From: Azonexus sp. R2A61
GTDB lineage: Bacteria; Pseudomonadota; Gammaproteobacteria; Burkholderiales; Rhodocyclaceae
Length of the DNA stretch: 64,000 nt
Direction of reading: 5' to 3'
Assembly (NCBI RefSeq): GCF_021401135.1
Contig: NZ_JACBFO010000003.1
Coordinates: 434,001 to 498,000, forward strand
A program made the translations under genes and the position numbers. Below the pieces are notes generated by a model. The model saw nothing but the letters and a program-made list of their open reading frames with translations. It did not search any database and was not told where the DNA came from. Positions within the stretch are counted from its first letter, which is position 1. The number at the start of each line of letters is the position of its first letter. Shown one piece after another: positions 26,263-34,000 of this stretch.

Positions 26263-27597
26263 ATGCCACCATTCGTAGACAAGCTGCGTTCGATGATCGG
26301 TGCCGAGCGGGGCGATGCCGCGCTGTCGGCGCGCGAACTGGAGCGCCTGCGGGCGCAGTTGAAGGAGTGCGCGGCAGGGCTAGGCGGCGAGGTGTCGGCG
26401 CGGGCGCGGGCGGTTCGTCTGGCGCAGACCTATCTGGGGCTCGACGATGTCGGCCGGCAGCAGTTCCTGAAATTGATCGCGCTGGAGTTCGGACCGCGGC
26501 CGGAAGCGGTGGCCGAAGCGCATGCGGCGTATCAGGCGGCGGTCGGCTCGCCCGCTCAGTGGAAGGCGGAAGCCGCTTTGCGCGGCGCGATGCGCTCGTC
26601 GCGCATCCGCATCCTGACGCAGTTCAACGCGATGCCGCAGGGCGTCAAGTTTCTCGTCGATCTGCGCGCCGATCTGCTGCGTTATCTGGAAAACGACCGC
26701 GAACTGGCGGTGCTCGACCGTGAGCTGGAGTCGCGCCTGAGCGCCTGGTTCGATGTCGGCTTCCTGGAGTTGCAGCGGCTGACCTGGCATTCGCCGGCGG
26801 CGCTGCTGGAAAAGCTGATCGAATACGAGGCGGTGCACGAGATCCGTTCGTGGACCGATCTGAAGAACCGGCTCGATTCGGACCGTCGGCTGTACGCCTT
26901 CTTTCACCCGCGCATGCCGGACGAGCCGCTGATCTTCGTCGAGGTTGCGCTGACCGATGAACTGGCCGGCAACGTGCAGGCCTTGCTCGACGAGCATGCG
27001 CCGGTGTTCGATCACCGCAAGGCGGACACGGCGATCTTCTATTCGATTTCGAACACGCAGGTCGGGCTGCGCGGCGTGTCGTTCGGCAATTTTTTGCTGA
27101 AACGCGTGATCGACGACCTGAAGCGCGATTTTCCGAAGCTGGAAAACTTCGCCACGCTGTCGCCGATGCCCGGCCTGGCGGCCTGGGTGCGCAAGCAGCC
27201 CGAGGTGCTTGCCGAGGCCGGCGTCGATTTGTCGCTGGAAACCTTGTCGACCGCAAGCTGGGCCGACGACAAGGCGCAGGCGCGCGCGCTGCGCGAGCCG
27301 TTGCTGCGACTGGCGGCGCGTTATCTGGCGCAGGCCAAGCGCGGTGGCGACGGTGGTCCGCCGTTCGATCCGGTGTCGCGCTTCCACCTCGGCAACGGGG
27401 CGCGCGTCGAGCGGCTGAATTACCTGGGCGATTGTTCGGCCAAGGGGTTCCGGCAGTCGTTCGGGATGATGGTCAATTACCGCTACGCGCTGGACGAGAT
27501 CGAGGACAACCTGGAAGCTTTCGCCAGCGAAGGACGGATCGCGATGTCGTCCACGGTACGCCGGCTGGCCCGGCCGCGGGCGGTGGAAAAAACCTGA
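26263..27597 (+). CDS. Malonyl-CoA decarboxylase
   Basis: 444 residues, complete. The N-terminal helical domain has RIRILTQFNAMPQGVKFLVD. The C-terminal catalytic domain has NFLLKRVIDDLKRDFPKLEN, FATLSPMPGLAAWV, the FHLGNGARVERLNYLGD segment and MMVNYRYALDEIEDN, all typical of the MCD family. The enzyme converts malonyl-CoA to acetyl-CoA and CO2. No matA/malonyl-CoA synthetase or transporter genes lie next to it. It is followed by the iterated palindrome and a bidirectional terminator. Confidence 0.9.
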   Translation: MPPFVDKLRSMIGAERGDAALSARELERLRAQLKECAAGLGGEVSARARAVRLAQTYLGLDDVGRQQFLKLIALEFGPRPEAVAEAHAAYQAAVGSPAQWKAEAALRGAMRSSRIRILTQFNAMPQGVKFLVDLRADLLRYLENDRELAVLDRELESRLSAWFDVGFLELQRLTWHSPAALLEKLIEYEAVHEIRSWTDLKNRLDSDRRLYAFFHPRMPDEPLIFVEVALTDELAGNVQALLDEHAPVFDHRKADTAIFYSISNTQVGLRGVSFGNFLLKRVIDDLKRDFPKLENFATLSPMPGLAAWVRKQPEVLAEAGVDLSLETLSTASWADDKAQARALREPLLRLAARYLAQAKRGGDGGPPFDPVSRFHLGNGARVERLNYLGDCSAKGFRQSFGMMVNYRYALDEIEDNLEAFASEGRIAMSSTVRRLARPRAVEKT

Positions 27598-27600
27598 GTT

Positions 27601-27618
27601 GCTGCGGTCGACCGCAGC
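27601..27618. repeat. Iterated palindrome, intergenic copy (18-base perfect palindrome)
   Basis: GCTGCGGTCGACCGCAGC, four bases after the malonyl-CoA decarboxylase stop and eight before the terminator stem. Member of a palindrome family with consensus TTGCGGTCGACCGCAA seen repeatedly from here to the window end. Confidence 0.8.
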
Positions 27619-27625
27619 AGGAACG

Positions 27626-27656
27626 AAAAAAGCCGGAGATCGCTCCGGCTTTTTTC
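27626..27656. terminator. Bidirectional intrinsic terminator
   Basis: AAAAAAGCCGGAG/CTCCGGCTTTTTT with loop ATCG. It works in both directions, ending the malonyl-CoA decarboxylase gene and the convergent Nif11-like gene. Confidence 0.9.
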
Positions 27657-27672
27657 TGGCAACGACGACCGC

Positions 27673-27891
27673 TCAGGCGCGCAGCAGGGCCTTGACCAGG
27701 CGCTCGGAGAGCTGGTCTTCGGTGAATTGCGGCTCGTTCGGCGGGTACAGCGAGTTTTCCTCGATGACGAAACCGTGTTCCTGGGCGAGGGCACGCAGTT
27801 CCTTGATTTTGACGCAGGCCTTGAGCTGTTCGCCGAGGGCGGCGTCGCTGCGGGCCTTGTCGGAGAAGGCCTTGATCGGGACGATGGACAT
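27673..27891 (-). CDS. Nif11-like small protein
   Basis: 72 residues from ATG at 27891 with GGAGCC upstream on the minus strand. The segment FSDKARSDAALGEQLKACVK followed by ELRALAQEHGFVIEE matches the Nif11 domain, found in small proteins near nitrogen-fixation genes and as leader regions of some peptide natural products. There is no Gly-Gly cleavage site or core peptide after the domain, and no modification enzyme nearby, so a stand-alone Nif11 protein is more likely than a leader peptide. Function unknown. Confidence 0.7.
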   Translation of the reverse strand: MSIVPIKAFSDKARSDAALGEQLKACVKIKELRALAQEHGFVIEENSLYPPNEPQFTEDQLSERLVKALLRA

Positions 27892-27941
27892 GTTGGCTCC
27901 TGAAGGGAGTGGGTTGAACAAAACGGTAAACCGGCCGGCCG

Positions 27942-28217
27942 TCAGGCCGGGTAGTCGATGATCGACGGATCGTCGCTGCCGTCGGCGATGGTGGCGCGGG
28001 CCAGCCGGCCGTCGGCGTGATAGTCGTATTCGTGACAAACCTCGGTCTCGCCATAGACGATCTTCTCGCAGCGGACGAGGCGTTCGGCACTGTCGAAAGT
28101 GCCGGCGTAGTAGGTGTTTCGGTTGCGCATGTCGTCGGCGGCGAGCTCGCCGACCAGGCGCAGCGGCAGGCCGGCGCCGGAATAGCTGGTGAAGTAGCGG
28201 AGGGTCGTGGCGGTCAT
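27942..28217 (-). CDS. Small protein of unknown function (DUF6156-like)
   Basis: 91 residues from ATG at 28217. The sequence has LRYFTSYSGAGLPLRLVGEL, then RNRNTYYAGTFD and EVCHEYDYHADGRLARATI, the last resembling one YD-type repeat strand. It is soluble with no signal peptide. The family name is my best recollection and not certain. It lies 50 bases upstream of the Nif11-like gene on the same strand, so the two are probably co-transcribed. Confidence 0.6.
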   Translation of the reverse strand: MTATTLRYFTSYSGAGLPLRLVGELAADDMRNRNTYYAGTFDSAERLVRCEKIVYGETEVCHEYDYHADGRLARATIADGSDDPSIIDYPA

Positions 28218-28298
28218 GGTGTTGTCGGTTTGATGACAAAAACCGGCGTCTGCCGGTGGTTTTTCAAACCGAACGCAATAAAAATGCCAGTTTTTGGT

Positions 28299-28312
28299 GC
28301 GTCGACCGCAGG
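28299..28312. repeat. Iterated palindrome, right half conserved
   Basis: GCGTCGACCGCAGG in the divergent gap between the DUF6156-like gene and the 28378 gene. The right half and the GTCGAC centre match the family consensus; the left half has diverged. Confidence 0.55.
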
Positions 28313-28377
28313 TGCCTATTGAAATATTCGCGCGGACGGCGACAATGGCGGCATTGACGCTCCTGGAGGCCCGCCCC

Positions 28378-28590
28378 ATGTCGAAAAAGCCTTCTCCGTG
28401 GTTGCCGCCGGCCGGTGCGCTGGCCAGTTATCGCGGGCGCAGCCTGCGTTCGATGCGCAATGTGCGAGTGGTCGCCGAAGCCTCGGCCGGGCGCATGGTG
28501 GTCGAGGCGATCGGCAAGCAGGGCGTGCCGGTACGGCTGACCGTCAAGCGCGAGAACCTGTCGCCGATGCAGCCGGACCTGTTCGACTAG
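28378..28590 (+). CDS. Small basic protein of unknown function
   Basis: 70 residues from ATG 28378, with GGAGG nine bases upstream; ATG 28345 is in frame but lacks a ribosome site. The protein is basic (SYRGRSLRSMRNVRVVAEAS) and ends ENLSPMQPDLFD. No membrane helix or known domain recognised. Its stop overlaps the convergent DUF2917 gene in the four bases CTAG, which serve as stop for both strands. Confidence 0.5.
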   Translation: MSKKPSPWLPPAGALASYRGRSLRSMRNVRVVAEASAGRMVVEAIGKQGVPVRLTVKRENLSPMQPDLFD

Positions 28591-28880
28591 GCCGTTGCGG
28601 CCGGACAGCCGCGCTGCGTTTCCTTTTCCCTGTGCGGTGTTTCGTGTGCCGGCGACATCAACCGCAGGCGCGCGTCGACTACCGCTTCGATGACCACCCG
28701 GCCGTTGCCGCGCAAGGTATGGCTTTGGCCGGCATGCAGCACGAAATCGCCACGTTCGCCGGTGACCGTCAGCCACAGGATGCCGGCGGTGCAACGGATG
28801 ACGCTGTGCCGCCGCCGCGAGAAGCGCAGCGGCTTGCCGGCTTCCAGGCACAGTTCGCGGTTGCCGAGTTCGATTTTCAT
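28587..28880 (-). CDS. DUF2917 family small protein
   Basis: 97 residues from ATG at 28880. A compact beta-rich core is visible: ELCLEAGKPLRFSRRRHSVI, CTAGILWLTVTGERGDFVLH and AGQSHTLRGNGRVVIEA, the pattern of the DUF2917 (cupin-like) family. Function unknown. It is divergent from a MocR-type regulator with a repeated operator between them, a common arrangement for a regulator and its target. Confidence 0.7.
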   Translation of the reverse strand: MKIELGNRELCLEAGKPLRFSRRRHSVIRCTAGILWLTVTGERGDFVLHAGQSHTLRGNGRVVIEAVVDARLRLMSPAHETPHREKETQRGCPAATA

Positions 28881-28934
28881 GGATGCTCTCCGTATTGCCA
28901 TGACAGGCAGTTTAGGTGGCGCATGATTGCTGGT

Positions 28935-29021
28935 ACAGTTGCAAAACGATTGAATTGTGACCAATACAGTTATATGGATATTGAACTGTGCTGGTCGTTC
29001 TTCGAAGCAACTGTGCTGGTC
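28935..29021. promoter_or_regulatory. Operator-like array of ACAGTT/AACTGT half-sites between DUF2917 gene and MocR gene
   Basis: ACAGTT occurs at 28935-28940 and 28966-28971. The direct repeat AACTGTGCTGGTC occurs twice, at 28984-28996 and 29009-29021, 25 bases apart. Two half-sites in each orientation fit the direct- and inverted-repeat operators bound by MocR/GabR-type regulators. The array reaches to five bases before the MocR start codon. Confidence 0.6.
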
Positions 29022-29026
29022 ATCTC

Positions 29027-30448
29027 ATGGAAAGCGAACTGCGTTACGAACGACTGGCCGGCGAACTGGCCTCGCTGATCGAACAAGGCGTGCTGGTGCA
29101 CGGCGATCGTCTGCCTTCGGTGCGACGTCTGGCCGACGAGCGGCGCTTGTCAGTGTCGACGGTGGTGCAGGCGATGCGCCGTCTGGAATTGCGCGGGTTG
29201 GTCGAGGCGCGGCCGCAATCCGGTTATTTCGTGTGTCGGCCGCCGTTGCCGCATCGCGAGCCGGCGGCGCGCAGCACGCCGGAGGCAGCCAGTTCGGTGG
29301 ATATTTCGCAGCGTCTGGTGCGCCTGATGCAGGCCGGTCTGCAGCCCGGGGTGGTGCCACTGGCGGCGGCGCTGCCGGCCAATTCGCTGTTGCCGATCGC
29401 CGCGCTGCAACGCCTATATGCCGGTGTGGCGCGCCGTTATCCGCGTCTGCTTGAAGGCGGCAGTCATGTCGATATCGATTCGCCGCAACTGGTCCGCCAG
29501 TTGGTCCGCCGTTCGCTGGCCTGGGGCGGGCCGCTGGCTGCCGACGAGATCGTGATCACCAATTCCTGCACCGAAGCGCTCGATCTGTGCCTGCGCACGG
29601 TGACCCGGCCGGGCGATACGGTGGCGGTCGAGTCGCCGGCCTATTACCTGATGCTGCAACTGCTCGAAACCCTGGGGCTGAAGGCGCTGGAGATTCCGAC
29701 CGATCCGCGTACCGGGATGTCGGTCGAGGCGCTGGAACTGGCGACCCGTCAGGGCGGTGTGGCCGCGGTGCTGCTGGTCTCCAACGGCAGCAATCCGCTG
29801 GGCTGCCTGATGCCGGACGACAGAAAACGTGCGCTGGCGGCGTTGACCGCAAGCCGCGGCATTCCGCTGATCGAGGACGATGTCTATGGCGATCTGCATG
29901 CCGGCGAACAACGTCCTTGGCCGATCAAGGCCTTCGACCGCGATGGCAACGTGATGTTGTGCGCGTCGTTTTCCAAATCGCTGTCGCCGTCGCTGCGTAT
30001 CGGTTTCGTTGCGGCCGGGCAGCGCGCGCGCGCCGTGGCCCTGCGCAAGATGGTCGGCAGCGGCGGCACCAGTCCGGTCACCCAGGCAGTGCTGGCCGAG
30101 TATCTGGCATCGACCGCTTACGAACGTCATCTGCGCAAGTTGCGCCGGGCCTATCGGGATCAGGTGGCGGCCATGCAGGCGGCGGTTGCCCGCTATTTTC
30201 CGGCCGAGACGCGGATCGCCCAGCCGCAGGCCGGCTACGTGCTATGGGTGGAATTGCCCGAGGGCATCGATTGCACGGCCTGCCTGACGCAGGCCCTGGC
30301 AGCCCAGGTGGCCTACGTGCCGGGCGAGCTGTTTTCGGCCAGCGGCATGTATCGCAACTGCCTGCGGCTGAACTGCGGCAATCCGCACACACCGGCCATC
30401 GAGGACGCCGTACGCCGTCTGGGTGCGATTTTCAGCGCAGTCGGGTAG
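29027..30448 (+). CDS. MocR-type regulator: GntR winged helix fused to class I aminotransferase domain
   Basis: 473 residues from ATG 29027. Residues ~1-75 form a GntR winged helix (GDRLPSVRRLADERRLSVST, LVEARPQSGYFV). The remainder is a fold-type-I aminotransferase domain with the PLP-lysine motif ASFSKSLSPSLRIGF and LIEDDVYGDLH. MocR proteins use bound PLP to sense amines or amino acids and mostly regulate transcription. The likely target is the divergent DUF2917 gene and the regulator itself. The effector is unknown. Confidence 0.9.
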   Translation: MESELRYERLAGELASLIEQGVLVHGDRLPSVRRLADERRLSVSTVVQAMRRLELRGLVEARPQSGYFVCRPPLPHREPAARSTPEAASSVDISQRLVRLMQAGLQPGVVPLAAALPANSLLPIAALQRLYAGVARRYPRLLEGGSHVDIDSPQLVRQLVRRSLAWGGPLAADEIVITNSCTEALDLCLRTVTRPGDTVAVESPAYYLMLQLLETLGLKALEIPTDPRTGMSVEALELATRQGGVAAVLLVSNGSNPLGCLMPDDRKRALAALTASRGIPLIEDDVYGDLHAGEQRPWPIKAFDRDGNVMLCASFSKSLSPSLRIGFVAAGQRARAVALRKMVGSGGTSPVTQAVLAEYLASTAYERHLRKLRRAYRDQVAAMQAAVARYFPAETRIAQPQAGYVLWVELPEGIDCTACLTQALAAQVAYVPGELFSASGMYRNCLRLNCGNPHTPAIEDAVRRLGAIFSAVG

Positions 30449-30535
30449 GGCGGGGGCGGCTTCTACGGTATGATTGCCCCTTTTCGGGGCAGGCCGGACC
30501 TGCCCTCGTGAACGTACTGCCGAGGTTTTCTGCCC

Positions 30536-32413
30536 ATGTTCGACGCCGTCCGCAACAACAAGAAGATCGTCCAGATTTTCCTGTTCCTGATCATGCTGCC
30601 TTTCGCCTTTTTCGGACTGGAGTCCTACGTCAATAGTGGCGGCGCCGGCAGCGATGTCGCCAAGGTGGGCGATATCAAGGTGACTCAGCAGGAATTCCAG
30701 CAGGTCATGCGCGAGCAGCAGGAGCGCATGCGCGGCCAACTGGGCGACCAGTTCGACCCCAAGCTGCTCGACAGCCCGCAGATGCGCCAGGCCGTGCTCG
30801 ACGACCTGATCAACCGCCGCCTGCTTGCGCTGGAAGCCGCCAAGCGCCGTCTCGCCGTCGGCAACGACGCGGTGCGCCAGACCATCGCCGGCATCCAGGC
30901 TTTCCAGATCGACGGCCAGTTTTCGACCGAACGCTATGAAGCGGTGCTGCGCGGCCAGGGCATGACGCCGGCCGGTTTCGAAGCGCAGGTCCGCCAGGAT
31001 CTGACGCTGCAGCAGCTGGTCGGTACCGTTGCCCAGTCGAGCATCGTGCCGCGCGTGGTCGGCGATCATCTGCTGGCCCTGCAGACCGAACAGCGCGAGG
31101 TGCAGGAACTGCGCCTGCCGGTCGATGCCTATCTGGCCAAGGTGACGCTGGCCGACGATGCGGCGAAGAAGTTCTATGACGAGAACGCCAGCCGCTTCGA
31201 GCTGCCGGAACAGGCCCGGGCCGAATTCGTCGTGCTGTCGCAGGATGTCTTGCCGGTGCAGGTCTCGGACGAAGAGATCAAGTCGTGGTACGACGGTCAC
31301 AAGGAGCGCTATCAGCAGCCGGAAGAGCGGCGGGCCAGCCACATCCTGATCGGCATCGAAAAGCTGGGCAAGGAGAAGGCGAAGGCCCGGGCCGAGGAAG
31401 TGCTCAAGGAAGTCCAGGCCAAGCCGGCGGCCTTTGCCGAACTGGCGCGCAAGTATTCGGATGATCCGGGTTCGGCGACTCAGGGCGGCGATCTCGGTTT
31501 CTTCAGCCGGGGCATGATGGTCAAGCCGTTCGAGGATAGCGTGTTTGCGCTGAAGGACGGCGGCATGTCGGGCGTCGTCGAGTCCGATTTCGGCTTCCAC
31601 ATCATCAAGCTGACCGGTATTCGTGCCGCCAGGGAAAAGCCGCTGGCCGACGTGCGCGGCGAGATCGAGGCCGAACTGAAGGCCGGTGCCTCGGCACGCA
31701 AGTTCGCCGAAGCGGCCGAAGGTTTTTCGAACCTGGTCTATGAGCAGGCCGACAGCCTGCAGCCGGCCGCCGAGCAGTACAAGCTGAAGGTTCAGCAATC
31801 CGGCTGGCTGGGTCGCCAGGCCGATCCGCGCAATGGTCAGCTGGCCAATCCGAAGGTGCTGGAAAAGCTGTTCGCCGAGGATTCGATCAAGAACAAGCGC
31901 AATACCGAAGCGGTCGAGATCGCGCCGAACACGCTGCTGGCAGCCCGCATCGTCGAGTACAAGCCGGCGACGCGCCAGCCGTTCGAGGAAGTCCGCCTGG
32001 GCATCGAGGCCTTGCTCAAGCGCCAGGAGGCGCAGAAGCTCGCCCGTGCCGACGGCGAAGCTCGTCTGGCCGCGCTCAAGGGCGGTGACGACAAGCAGGC
32101 CTGGGGGGCCGTCAAGCGGGTTTCCCGTCTGGATGCCAAGGCGCTGCCGATGCCGGCGGTGCAGCCGGTGTTCCGTGCCGAAACGGCCAAGCTGCCGGCT
32201 TATGTCGGTGTCGAGGTGGCCGGTGCCGGTTATGCGCTGTACCGTATCGGCAAGGTCGAAGCCGGCGACAAGCTGGACGATGTCCGCCGTCAGGGCATGC
32301 TCGGTCAGCTGGCTTCGCTGGCCGCCCAGGAAGAAGTCCAGTCCTACCTGAAAGCCTTGCGCGCCCGTTACAAGGTGGAGGTCAACGAAAAGGCGATGGC
32401 GGCGGAAAAGTAA
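30536..32413 (+). CDS. ppiD: PpiD-like periplasmic peptidyl-prolyl isomerase/chaperone
   Basis: 625 residues. A short cytoplasmic head and one membrane helix (VQIFLFLIMLPFAFFGLESYV) are followed by a SurA-like N-terminal chaperone region and a parvulin domain (~260-355) with RRASHILIG, ARKYSDDPGSATQGGDLGFF and FGFHIIKLT. A long C-terminal region closes the protein. PpiD is anchored at the Sec translocon exit and assists newly exported proteins. It stands alone, with a terminator following. Confidence 0.9.
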   Translation: MFDAVRNNKKIVQIFLFLIMLPFAFFGLESYVNSGGAGSDVAKVGDIKVTQQEFQQVMREQQERMRGQLGDQFDPKLLDSPQMRQAVLDDLINRRLLALEAAKRRLAVGNDAVRQTIAGIQAFQIDGQFSTERYEAVLRGQGMTPAGFEAQVRQDLTLQQLVGTVAQSSIVPRVVGDHLLALQTEQREVQELRLPVDAYLAKVTLADDAAKKFYDENASRFELPEQARAEFVVLSQDVLPVQVSDEEIKSWYDGHKERYQQPEERRASHILIGIEKLGKEKAKARAEEVLKEVQAKPAAFAELARKYSDDPGSATQGGDLGFFSRGMMVKPFEDSVFALKDGGMSGVVESDFGFHIIKLTGIRAAREKPLADVRGEIEAELKAGASARKFAEAAEGFSNLVYEQADSLQPAAEQYKLKVQQSGWLGRQADPRNGQLANPKVLEKLFAEDSIKNKRNTEAVEIAPNTLLAARIVEYKPATRQPFEEVRLGIEALLKRQEAQKLARADGEARLAALKGGDDKQAWGAVKRVSRLDAKALPMPAVQPVFRAETAKLPAYVGVEVAGAGYALYRIGKVEAGDKLDDVRRQGMLGQLASLAAQEEVQSYLKALRARYKVEVNEKAMAAEK

Positions 32414-32423
32414 GCTTTTCCAG

Positions 32424-32438
32424 GCGTCGACCGCAAGC
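32424..32438. repeat. Iterated palindrome, partial copy next to ppiD terminator
   Basis: GCGTCGACCGCAAGC. Its last bases form the start of the terminator stem. Only the centre and right half fit the consensus. Confidence 0.55.
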
Positions 32439-32458
32439 GGGCCTTCGGGCCCGCTTTG
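32436..32458 (+). terminator. Intrinsic terminator after ppiD
   Basis: AGCGGGCC/GGCCCGCT with a TTCG loop, then TTTG. Strong stem, weak T-run; convergent with trkH. Confidence 0.65.
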
Positions 32459-32476
32459 TCGTTGACGGGGCTGGAT

Positions 32477-33991
32477 TCAGCGGCGCCAGAAGGCCGGTGT
32501 CAGCACGACGAGCAAGGTAAAGATTTCCAGCCGGCCGAGCAGCATGGCGAAGGTGCAGATCCAGGTCTGGAAATCGCTGAGGATTTCATAGGTGGTCGAT
32601 GGGCCGACCTCGCCGAGCCCGGGCCCGGTGTTGTTGATGCTGGCGACGATGGCGGTGAACGCGGTGACGATGTCGAGGCCGGTGAAGGTCATCAGCAGCG
32701 TCAGCGAGACGATGCTGACCATGTACATGAAGCCGAAGGCGAGCACGGCGAACAGGATCGATTGCGGGGCGACCTGGCCGGCAATGCGGACGTTGTAGAC
32801 GGCGCGCGGGTGCATGGCCAGCACGATCTCGCGGTAGACCTGCTTGTAGAGCAGCAAGGCGCGGGCCATCTTGATGCCGCCGCCGGTCGATCCGGCGCTG
32901 GTCGCGAAACTGCTCAGGAAGAGCATCCACAGCGGGGCGAAAATCGGCCAGGTGGCGAAGTCGACGTTCGCGTAGCCGGTGGTCGTGGCGATCGAAACGA
33001 CGTTGAAGGCGGCATGGCGCATCGCCGTATCGAGGTCGGCGTAGACGCCGTCCTTCCAGATGTAATGCGCGATGACCAGTACCGAGACCAGACAGACGCC
33101 GAGGAACCATGGTGCTTCCGGATCGTGCAGATAGGGCCGCAGCGAGCGCTGGCGGACGGCCAGGAACAGGCTGCCGAAATTCATGCCGGCGATCAGCATG
33201 AAGACGATGGCAACGAATTCGATCTGCGGCGAATCGAAATAACCGAAGCTGGCATCGTGCGTCGAGAAGCCGCCCAGGCCCATCGTCGAGAAAGCGTGGC
33301 AGACGGCGTCGAACCAGCTCATGCCGGCCAGCCGGAAAGCGGCGATGCAGCACAGCGAGACGCCGAGATAGACGACCCACAGGCCTTTTGCCGTTTCGGC
33401 GATGCGCGGCGTCATCTTGTCGTCCTTCATCGGCCCCGGCGTTTCGGCCTTGAACATCTGCCGGCCGCCGATGCCGAGCATCGGCAGGATGGCGATGGCC
33501 AGCACGATCAGCCCCATGCCGCCGACCCAGACCAGTTGGTGGCGCCACAGGTTGATCGACATCGGCAGCGTGTCGAGACCGGAGAGCACGGTCGATCCGG
33601 TGGTGGTCAGCCCGGACATCGCCTCGAAATAGGCATCGGTCAGGCTGATGCCGAGCTGCAGCATCAGCGGCAGGGCGGCGAACAGCGGCAGCACGGTCCA
33701 CACCAGCACGACGATCAGGAAGCCGTCGCGGGCGTTCAGTTCTCGGCGATCGCGGTGGTAGCGGAACCACAGCAGCATGCCGCAGAGCACGGTGAGCATC
33801 AGCGATTCGTCGTACACCGACTGGGCGCCGTCGTCGACCAGGTAGGAGAGGATCAGCGGGCTGAGCATGGTCAGCCCGAAGAGCATGACGATCATGCCCA
33901 GCGCGTGCAGGACCGGGCCGTGCCGGTTACCGGTCGCGCTGCGCGTCAGGCCGGGCAGGTAGCGTGTGAGGGCGATGCCGGCGGAAGACAT
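32477..33991 (-). CDS. trkH: Potassium uptake protein TrkH, channel subunit
   Basis: 504 residues with multiple membrane helices. Pore-loop motifs of the TrkH/KtrB family are visible, such as SGLTTTGSTVLSGL near residue 125 and SSFATSAGSTGGGIKMARAL near residue 325. It conducts K+ across the inner membrane together with a TrkA-type regulatory ring, which is not encoded in the window. It follows the SulP gene with nine bases between them on the minus strand. Confidence 0.92.
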   Translation of the reverse strand: MSSAGIALTRYLPGLTRSATGNRHGPVLHALGMIVMLFGLTMLSPLILSYLVDDGAQSVYDESLMLTVLCGMLLWFRYHRDRRELNARDGFLIVVLVWTVLPLFAALPLMLQLGISLTDAYFEAMSGLTTTGSTVLSGLDTLPMSINLWRHQLVWVGGMGLIVLAIAILPMLGIGGRQMFKAETPGPMKDDKMTPRIAETAKGLWVVYLGVSLCCIAAFRLAGMSWFDAVCHAFSTMGLGGFSTHDASFGYFDSPQIEFVAIVFMLIAGMNFGSLFLAVRQRSLRPYLHDPEAPWFLGVCLVSVLVIAHYIWKDGVYADLDTAMRHAAFNVVSIATTTGYANVDFATWPIFAPLWMLFLSSFATSAGSTGGGIKMARALLLYKQVYREIVLAMHPRAVYNVRIAGQVAPQSILFAVLAFGFMYMVSIVSLTLLMTFTGLDIVTAFTAIVASINNTGPGLGEVGPSTTYEILSDFQTWICTFAMLLGRLEIFTLLVVLTPAFWRR

Positions 33992-34000
33992 GGCGTGGTT

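Noticed and set aside
27673..27891. Nif11-like protein as leader of a ribosomally made peptide product
   Set aside because: No Gly-Gly cleavage site, no core peptide after the domain and no modification or export enzymes nearby.
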